Assembly: GCF_910592395.1 (NCBI RefSeq)
Contig: NC_088313.1
Location: 7,134,501 to 7,198,500, forward strand
DNA: 64,000 bases
Origin: Lineus longissimus
Taxonomy: Eukaryota; Nemertea; Pilidiophora; Heteronemertea; Lineidae
Direction: 5' to 3'
The notes below the pieces were generated by a model. That model did no database searches, was not told the DNA's origin, and saw nothing but the letters and a program-made list of their open reading frames with translations. This document shows positions 55,236-64,000 of this stretch, piece after piece (position 1 is the stretch's first letter; the number at the start of each line of letters is the position of its first letter). The translations under genes and the position numbers were made by a program.

Positions 55236-55479
55236 TGCTAGTTGGACCCCTCTTTGATCATCCATGTCCCCGCCCCAGAGTAACTCCTAGCTGGACCACT
55301 CTTTGATCATCCATGTCCCCCGCCAGAGTAACTGCTAGGTGGACCCCTCCTTCAATCATCCATGTCCCAGAGTAACTGCTAGCTGGAACCCTCTTTGATC
55401 ATCCATGTCCTCCCAGAGTAACTGCTAGCTGGACCCCTCTTTGATCATCCATGTCCCCCGCCAGAGTAACTGCTAGCTG

Positions 55480-58400
55480 GAACCCTCTTTGATCATCCAT
55501 GTCCCCCGCCAGAGTAACTGCTAGCTGAACCCCTCCCTGATCATCCATGTCCCCCCCCCCCCCCAGAGTAACTGCTAGCTGGACCCTTTCTTGATCATCC
55601 ATGTCCCCCCCCAGAGTAACTGCTAGCTGGACCCCTCCTTGATCATCCATGTCCCCCGCCAGAGTAACTGTTAGGTGGACCCCTCTTTGATCATCCATGC
55701 CCCCCCCCCCGAGTAACTGCTAGGTGGACCCCTCTTTGATCATCCATGCCCCCTCACCAGAGTAACTGCTAGGTGGACCCCTCCTTGATCATCCATGTCC
55801 CCCGCCAGAGTAACTGCTAGTTGGACCCCTCTTTGATCATCAATGCCCCCTCCCCAGAGTAACTGCTAGGTGTACCCCTCCTTGAACATCGATGCCCCAT
55901 CCGCAGAGTACCTGCTAGGTTGACCCTTCTTAGATCATCCATGTCCCCCGCCAGAGTAACTGCTAGCTGGAACCCTCTTTGATCATCCATGTCCCCCCCC
56001 CCCAGAGTAACTGCTAGCTGGACCCCTCTTTGATCATCCATGTCCCCCGCCAGAGTAACAGCTAGCTGGACCCCTCCTTGATCATCCATGTCCCCCCAGA
56101 GTAACTGCTAGCTGGACCCTTCCTTGATCATCCATGTCCCCCCCCCCCCCCAGAGTAACTGCTAGCTGGACCACTCTTTGATCATCCATGTCCCCCGCCA
56201 GAATAACTGCTAGGTGGACCCCTCTTTGATCATCCATGTCCCCCCCCGCCAGAGTAACTGCTAGGTGGAACCCTCTTTGATCATCCATGTCCCCTCCGCA
56301 GAGTAACTGCTAGGTGGACCCCTCCTTGATCATCCATGTCCCCCGCCAGAGTAACTGCTAGGTGGACCCCTCTTTGATCATCAATGCCCCCTCCCCAGAG
56401 TAACTGCTAGCTGGACCCCTCTTTGATCATCCATTCCCCCCTCCGAGTAACTGTGCTAGCTGGACCCCTCTTTGATCATCCATGTCCCCCCCAGAGTAAC
56501 TGCTAGCTGGACCCCTCTTTGATCATCCATGTCCCCCGCCAGAATAACTGCTAGCTGGACCCCTCCTTGATCATCATCCCCCCAGAGTAACTGCTAGCTG
56601 GACCACTCTTTGATCATCCATGTCCCCCGCCAGAGTTACTTCTAGCTGAACCCCTCCCTGATCGTCCATGTCCCCCCCAGAGTAACTACTAGCTGGACCC
56701 TTCCTTGATCATCCATGTCCCCCCCCCCCAGAGTAACTGCTAGCTGGACCCCTCCTTGATCATCCATGCCCCCTCCGCAGAGTAACTGCTAGCTGGACCC
56801 CTCTTTGATCATCCATGTCCCCCGCCAGAGTAACTGCTAGCTGAACCCCTCCCTGATCATCCATGTCCCCCCCCCCCGAGTAACTGCTAGCTGGACCCTT
56901 CCTTGATCATCCATGTCCCCCCCCCCCCAGAGTAACTTCTAGCTGGACCCCTCCTTGATCATCCATGTCCCCCGCCAGAGTAACTGTTAGGTGGACCCCT
57001 CTTTGATCATCCATGCCCACCCCGAGTAACTGCTAGGTGGACCCCTCTTTGATCATCCATGCCCCCTCCCCAGATTAACTGCTAGCTGGCATCCATATCC
57101 CCCGCCAGAGTACCTGCTAGGTTGACCCCTCTTTGATCATCCATGTCCCCCGCCAGAGTAACTGCTAGCTGGAACCCTCTTTGATCATCCATGTCCCCCC
57201 CCAGAGTAACTGCTAGCTGGACCCCTCTTTGATCATCCATGTCCCCCCCAGAGTAACTGCTAGCTGGACCCTTCCTTGATCATCCATGCCCCCCCCCAGA
57301 GTAACTGCTAGCTGGACCCTTCCTTGATCATCCATGTCCCCCCCCCCAGAGTAACTGCTAGCTGAACCCCTCCCTGATCATCCATGTCCCCCCCCCCCAG
57401 AGTAACTGCTAGCTGGACCCTTCCTTGATCATCCATGTCCCCCCCAGAGTAACTGCTAGCTGGACCCCTCCTTGATCATCCATGTCCCCCGCCAGAGTAA
57501 CTGTTAGGTGGACCCCTCTTTGATCATCCATGCCCCCCCCCCCCGAGTAACTGCTAGGTGGACCCCTCTTTGATCATCCATGCTCCCTCACCAGAGTAAC
57601 TGCTAGGTGGACTCCTCCTTGATCATCCATGTCCCCCGCCAGAGTAACTGCTAGTTGGACCCCTCTTTGATCATCAATGCCCCCTCCCCAGAGTAACCGC
57701 TAGGTGTACCCCTCCTTGAACATCGATGCCCCCTCCGCAGAGTACCTGCTAGGTTGACCCTTCTTAGATCATCCATGTCCCCCGCCAGAGTAACTGCTAG
57801 CTGGAACCCTCTTTGATCATCCATGTCCCCCCCCCAGAGTAACTGCTAGCTGGACCCCTCTTTGATCATCCATGTCCCCCGCCAGAGTAACAGCTAGCTG
57901 GACCCCTCCTTGATCATCCATGTCCCCCCAGAGTAACTGCTAGCTGGACCCTTCCTTGATCATCCATGCCCCCCCCCAGAGTAACTGCTAGTTGGACCAC
58001 TCTTTGATCATCCATGTCCCCCGCCAGAATAACTGCTAGGTGGACCCCTCTTTGATCATCCATGTCCCCCCCCGCCAGAGTAACTGCTAGGTGGAACCCT
58101 CTTTGATCATCCATGTCCCCTCCGCAGAGTAACTGCTAGGTGGACCCCTCCTTGATCATCCATGTCCCCCGCCAGAGTAACTGCTAGGTGGACCCCTCTT
58201 TGATCATCAATGCCCCCTCCCCAGAGTAACTGCTAGCTGGACCCCTCTTTGATCATCCATTCCCCCCTCCGAGTAACTGTGCTAGCTGGACCCCTCTTTG
58301 ATCATCCATGTCCCCCCCAGAGTAACTGCTAGCTGGACCCCTCTTTGATCATCCATGTCCCCCGCCAGAATAACTGCTAGCTGGACCCCTCCTTGATCAT

Positions 58401-59150
58401 CATCCCCCCAGAGTAACTGCTAGCTGGACCACTCTTTGATCATCCATGTCCCCCGCCAGAGTTACTGCTAGCTGAACCCCTCCCTGATCGTCCATGTCCC
58501 CCCCAGAGTAACTACTAGCTGGACCCTTCCTGCTAGCTGGACCCCTCCTTGATCATCCATGCCCCCTCCGCAGAGTAACTGCTAGCTGGACCCCTCTTTG
58601 ATCATCCATGTCCCCCGCCAGAGTAACTGCTAGCTGAACCCCTCCCTGATCATCCATGTCCCCCCCCCCCAGAGTAACTGCTAGCTGGACCCTTCCTTGA
58701 TCATCCATGTCCCCCCCCAGAGTAACTTCTAGCTGGACCCCTCCTTGATCATCCATGTCCCCCGCCAGAGTAACTGTTAGGTGGACCCCTCTTTGATCAT
58801 CCATGCCCACCCCGAGTAACTGCTAGGTGGACCCCTCTTTGATCATCCATGCCCCCTCCCCAGATTAACTGCTAGCTGGCATCCATATCCCCCGCCAGAG
58901 TACCTGCTAGGTTGACCCCTCTTTGATCATCCATGTCCCCCGCCAGAGTAACTGCTAGCTGGAACCCTCTTTGATCATCCATGTCCCCCCCCCAGAGTAA
59001 CTGCTAGCTGGACCCCTCTTTGATCATCCATGTCCCCCCCAGAGTAACTGCTAGCTGGACCCTTCCTTGATCATCCATGCCCCCCCCCCCCAGAGTAACT
59101 GCTAGCTGGACCACTCTTTGATCATCCATGTCCCCCGCCAGAATAACTGC
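55480..59150. repeat. higher-order repeat of ~1.8 kb within the satellite
   Basis: The block around 55500-57350 recurs around 57350-59150 with an offset of about 1795-1836 bp. Diagnostic variants include 'ggtgtacccctccttgaaca', 'gacccttcttagatcatcc', 'gagtaactgtgctagctgg' and 'gctagctggcatccatatcc'. Confidence 0.8.
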
Positions 59151-62100
59151 TAGGTGGACCCCTCTATGATCATCCATGTCCCCCCCCCCGCCAGAGTAAC
59201 TGCTAGCTGGAACCCTCTTTGATCATCCATGTCCCCTCTGCAGAGTAACTGCTAGGTGGACCCCTCCTTGATCATCCATGTCCCCCGCCAAAATAACTGC
59301 TAGCTGGACCCCTCTTTGATCATCCATGCCCCCTCCCCAGAGTAACTGCTAGGTGGATCCCTCCTTGATCATCCATGTCCCCCGCCAGAGTAACTGCTAG
59401 GTGGACCCCTCTTTGATCATCAATGCCCCCTCCCCAGAGTAACTGCTAGCTGGACCCCTCTTTGAGCATCCATGTCCCCCAGAGTAACTGCTAGCTGGAC
59501 CCCTCCTTGATCATCATCCCGCCAGAGTAACTGCCAGCTGGACCCCCCCTTGTTCATCCATTTCCCCCCCCAGAGTAGCTGCTAGCTGGACCCCTCTTTG
59601 ATCATCCATGTCCCCTGCTAGAGTAACTGCTAGCTGGACCCCTCCTTGATCATCCATGTCCCCCAAGAGTAACTGCTAGCTGGACCCCTCTTTGATCATC
59701 AATCCCCCCACCCTCCGAGTAACTGTGTTAGCTGGACCCCTCTTTACTCATCCATGTCCCCCGCCAGAGTAACTGCTAACTGGACCCCCTTGATCATCCA
59801 TGTCCCCCTAGAGTAACTGCTAGCTGGACCCCTCCTTGATCATCCATGTCCCCCCCAGAGTAACTGCTAGCTGGACCCCTCTTTGATCATCCATGTCCCC
59901 TGCCAGAGTGACCCCTCCTTGATCATCCATGTCCCGCCTCCCCAGAGTAACTGCTAGCTGGACCACTCTTTGATCAGCCATGTCCCCCGCCAGAGTAACT
60001 GCTAGGTGGACCCCTCTTTGATCATCCATGTCCCCCGCCAGAGTAACTGCTAGCTGGAACCCTCTTTGATCATCCATTTCCCCCCAGAGTAACTGCTAGC
60101 TGGACCCCTCTTTGATCATTCATGTCCCCTGCCAGAGTAACTGCTAGCTGAACTCCTCCCTGATCATCCATGTCCCCCCCAGAGTAACTGCTAGCTTGAC
60201 CCCTCCTTGATCATCCATGTCCCCTCCCCCCAGAGTAACTGCTAGCTGGACCACTCTTTGATCATCCATATCCCCCGCTAGAGTAACTGCTAGGTGGACC
60301 CCTCCTTGATCATCCATGTCCCCCGCCAAAATAACTGCTAGCTGGACCCCTCTTTGATCATCCATGCCCCCTCCCCAGAGTAACTGCTAGGTGGATCCCT
60401 CCTTGATCATCCATGTCCCCCGCCAGAGTAACTGCTAGGTGGACCCCTCTTTGATCATCCATGCCCCCCCCCCCGAGTTACTGCTAGCTGGACCCCTCTT
60501 TGAGCATCCATGTCCCCCAGAGTAACTGCTAGCTGGACCCCTCCTTGATCATCCATGTCCCCCCCAGAGTACCTGCTAGCTGGACCCCCCTTGTTCATCC
60601 ATGTCCCCCCCAGAGTAGCTGCTAGCTGGACCCCTCTTTGATCATCCATGTCTCCCGCCAGAGTAACTGCAAGCTGGACCCCTCCTTGATCATCCATGTC
60701 CCCCGCCAGAGTAACAGCTAGCTGGACCCCTCCTTGATCATCCATGTCCCCCTCCCCAGAGTAACTGCTACCTGGACCACTCTTTGATCATCCATGTCCC
60801 CCGCCAGAGTAACTGCTAGGTGGACCCCTCTTTGATCATCCATATCCCCCGCCAGAGAAACTGCTAGCTGGACCCATCCTTGTTCATCCATGTCCCCTAG
60901 AGAAACTGCTAGCTAGCTGGACCCCTCTTTGAGCATCCATGTCCCCCAGAGTAACTGCTAGCTGGACCCCTCCTTGATCATCCATGTCCCCCCCAGAGTA
61001 ACTGCTAGCTGGACCCCTCTTTGATCATCCATGTCCCCCGCCAGAGTAACTGCTAGCAGGACCCCTCCGTCATCATCCAGGTTCCCCCCCCCCCCCAAGA
61101 GTAACTGCTAGCTGGACCCCTCTTTGATCATCCATGTCTCCCGCCAGAGTAACTGCAAGCTGGACCCCTCCTTGATCATCCATGTCCCCCGCCAGAGTAA
61201 CAGCTAGCTGGACCCCTCCTTGATCATCCATGTCTCCCGCCAGAGTAACTGCAAGCTGGACCCCTCCTTGATCATCCATGTCCCCCGCCAGAGTAACAGC
61301 TAGCTGGACCCCTCCTTGATCATCCATGTCCCCCTCCCCAGAGTAACTGCTACCTGGACCACTCTTTGATCATCCATGTCCCCCGCCAGAGTAACTGCTA
61401 GGTGGACCCCTCTTTGATCATCCATATCCCCCGCCAGAGAAACTGTTAGCTGGACCCATCCTTGTTCATCCATGTCCCCCAGAGTAACTGCTAGCTAGCT
61501 GGACCCCTCTTTGAGCATCCATGTCCCCCAGAGTAACTGCTAGCTGGACCCCTCCTTGATCATCCATGTCCCCCCCAGAGTAACTGCTAGCTGGACCCCC
61601 TTGATCATCCATGTCCCCCGCCAGAGTAACTGCTAGCTGAACCCCTCCCTGATCATCCATGTCCCCCCCAGAGTAACTGCTAGCTGGACCCTTCCTTGAT
61701 CATCCATGTCCCCCCCAGAGTAACTGCTAGCTGGACCCCTCCTTGATCATCCATGTCCCCCGCCAGAGTAACTGTTAGGTGGACCCCTCTTTGATCATCC
61801 ATGCCCCCCCCGAGTAACTGCTAGGTGGACGACTCTTTGATCATCCATGCCCCCTCCCCAGAGTAACTGCTAGCTGGCATCCATATCCCCCGCCAGAGTA
61901 CCTGCTACGTTGACCCCTCTTTGATCATCCATGTCCCCCGCCAGAGTAACTGCTAGCTGGAAACCTCTTTGATCATCCATGTCCCCCCCAGAGTAACTGC
62001 TAGCTGGACCCCTCTTTGATCATCCATGTCCCCCGCCAGAGTAACTGCTAGCTGGACACCTCCTTGATCATCCATGTCCCCCCCCCAGAGTAACTGCTAG

Positions 62101-64000
62101 CTGGACCCTTCCTTGATCATCCATGTCCCCCCCCCCAGAGTAACTGCTAGCTGGACCACCGTTTGATCATCCATGTCCCCTGCCAGAATAACTGCTAGTT
62201 GGACCCCTCTTTGATCATCCATGTCCCCCCCGCCAGAGTAACTGCTAGCTTGACCCCTCTTTGATCATCCATGTCCCCTCCGCAGAGTAACTGCTAGGTG
62301 GACCCCTCCTTGATCATCCATGTCCCCCGCCAGAGTAACTGCTAGGTGGATCCCTCCATGATCATCCATGTCCCCCGCCAGAGTAACTGCTAGGTGGACC
62401 CCTCTTTGATCATCAATGCCCCCTCCCCAGAGTAACTGCTAGCTGGACCCCTCTTTGATCATCCATGTCCCCCGCCCGAGTACCTGCTAGGTGGACCCCT
62501 CTTTGATCATCCATGTCCCCCGCCAGAGTAACTGCTAGTTGGACCCCTCTTTGATCATCCATGTCCCCCGCCAGAGTAACTGCTAGCTGGACCCCTCTTT
62601 GATCATCCATGTCCCCCGCCAGAGTACCTGCTAGTTGGACCCCTCTTCGATCATCCATGCCCCCTCCCAAGAGAAACTGCTAGGTGGACCCCTCCTTAAT
62701 CATCCATGTCCCCCCAGAGTAACTGCTAGCTGGACCCCTCTTTGATCATCCATATCCCCCGCCAGAGTAACTGCTAGGTGGAATCCAATTTGATCACCCA
62801 TGTCCCCCGCCAGAGTAACTGCTAGCTGGACCCCTCTTTGATCATCCATGTCCCCGCCAGAGTAACTGCTAGCTGGACCCCTCCTTGATCATCCATGTCC
62901 CCCCAGAGTAACTGCTAGCCGGACCCCTCCTTGATCATCCATGTCCCTGCCCCAGAGTAACTGCTAGCTGGACCCCCCTTGTTCATCCATGTCCCCCCCA
63001 GATTAACTGCTAGCTGGACCCCTCTTTGATCATCCATGTCCCCCGCCAGAGTAACTGCTAGCTGGACCCCTCCTTGATCATCCATGTCCCCCAGAGTAAC
63101 TGCTAGTTGGACCCCTCCTTGATCATCCATGTCCCCGCCCCAGAGTAACTGCTAGCTGGACCACTCTTTGATCATCCATGTCCCCCGCCAGAGTATTGCT
63201 AGGTGGACCCCTCCTTCAATCATCCATGTCCCAGAGTAACTGCTAGCTGGAACCCTCTTTGATCATCCATGTCCTCCCAGAGTAACTGCTAGCTGGACCC
63301 CTCTTTGATCATCCATGTCCCCTGCCAGAGTAACTGCTAGCTGGACCCCTCCTTGATCATCCATGTCCCCCCAGAGTAACTGCTAGCTGGACCCCTCCTT
63401 GATCATCCATGTCCCCCTCCCCAGAGTAACTGCTAGCTGGACCACTCTTTGATCATCCATGTCCCCCGCCACAGTAACTGCTAGGTGGACCCCTCTTTGA
63501 TCATCCATGTCCCCCGCCAGAGTAACTGCTAGCAACTGCTAGGTGGACCCCTCTTTGATCATCCATGCCCCCTCCCCAGAGTAACTGCTAGGTGGACCCC
63601 TCCTTGATCATCCATGTCCCCCGCCAGAGTAACTGCTAGGTGGACCCCTCTTTGATCATCCATGCCCCCTCCCCGGAGTAACTGCTAGGTGGACCCCTCT
63701 CTGATCATCCATGCCCCCTCACCAGAGTAACTGCTAACTGGACCCCTCTTTGATCATCCATATCTCACGCCAGAGTACTTGCTAAGTGGACCCCTCTTTG
63801 ATCATCCATGTCCCCCGCCAGAGTAACTGCTAGTTGGACCCCTCTTTGATCATCCATGCCCCCTCCCCGTAGTAACTGCTAGGTGGACCCCTCTTTGATC
63901 ATCCATGCCCCCTCCCCAGAGTAACTGCTAGCTGGACCCCTCTTTGATCATCCATGTCCCCCGCCAGAGTAACTGTTAGGTGGACCCCTCTTTGATCATC

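Larger units (their letters stand above)
50280..64000. repeat. 48-bp minisatellite array, ~285 copies, runs off the window
   Basis: The consensus monomer has 'atgtcccccgccagagtaac', 'tgctagctggacccctcttt' and 'gatcatcc', about 48 bp in total. The monomers vary at a few fixed sites (tgtcc/tgccc, agctgg/aggtgg, ctcttt/ctcctt) and strongly in the length of the C-run. On the minus strand a monomer reads MDDQRGVQLAVTLAGD (16 aa), but C-run length changes break every frame within about 100 residues, so I do not call coding sequence. Each monomer contains TGATCA and usually GCTAGC. Confidence 0.95.

Noticed and set aside
50839-63130. Many minus-strand open frames of 64-99 residues reading MDDQRGVQLAVTLAGD repeats
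   Set aside because: They are fragments of the 48-bp minisatellite. C-run length changes break the frame repeatedly and there is no start context, splice signal or non-repeat part.

Overview
This is metazoan nuclear DNA. It has long spliceosomal introns with GT/AG borders, a BEL/Pao LTR retrotransposon (an animal-specific class), a degraded teashirt-like zinc finger, several MITEs, and two 'GCTCACCT/GCTCAGCTGAG ... GGCCCTTGGGCCTCTTGTT' type repeats. From memory I associate that repeat type with lophotrochozoan (mollusc/brachiopod-like) genomes. A marine lophotrochozoan is the best guess; the species cannot be told. No tRNA, rRNA or CRISPR was seen.

Left half (about 0.7-34.8 kb, + strand): a candidate giant multi-exon gene. 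Its 5' two thirds (5.2-23.9 kb) is a series of short exons. Every one starts and ends in phase 1, so they can be joined, skipped or duplicated without breaking frame. They fall into a few families (about 37, 68 and 72 residues plus diverged relatives) and have multiplied by local segmental duplication, including a nearly perfect 1804-bp tandem duplication. All encode Lys/Ser/Thr-rich, apparently disordered peptide. Small two-exon modules follow at 24.4-27.3 kb. Then comes a 2.2-kb exon with a C2HC zinc finger followed by two classes of acidic tandem repeat (22-residue, then 18-residue units). The 3' end (29.9-34.8 kb) is the best supported part: five exons join in frame to give two N-terminal zinc-finger-like motifs, a tyrosine-recombinase catalytic core with R, R, H and Y in place, and a C-terminal SANT/Myb-like domain. 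I infer a Crypton-like or domesticated tyrosine recombinase fused to the repeat-rich upstream exons. Whether all upstream exons belong to this one transcript needs RNA evidence.

Mobile DNA inside the gene: a GCTCACCT-class element with three 300-bp internal repeats (2.1-3.2 kb), MITEs (5.9 and 15.3 kb), a foldback repeat (9.5-10.5 kb), a dimeric repeat (13.2-14.1 kb), and a 3.1-kb BEL/Pao element with 380-bp LTRs, 5-bp target duplication, PBS and PPT, but only gag (20.2-23.3 kb).

Middle (34.8-50.3 kb): gene-poor. It holds a MITE, inverted GAAAC-rich arms, a broken copy of the acidic-repeat exon (37.4-38.3 kb), an inverted pair of 'cgcctt' minisatellites, weak minus-strand Ser/Asp-rich ORFs, an unassigned 178-residue ORF, a nested pair of related transposable elements in opposite orientation (45.6-48.6 kb), a teashirt-like zinc-finger fragment and a small MITE.

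Right end (50.28-64 kb, running off the window): one continuous 48-bp minisatellite of roughly 285 copies with a variable C-run in each monomer and higher-order duplications of about 1.4 and 1.8 kb.
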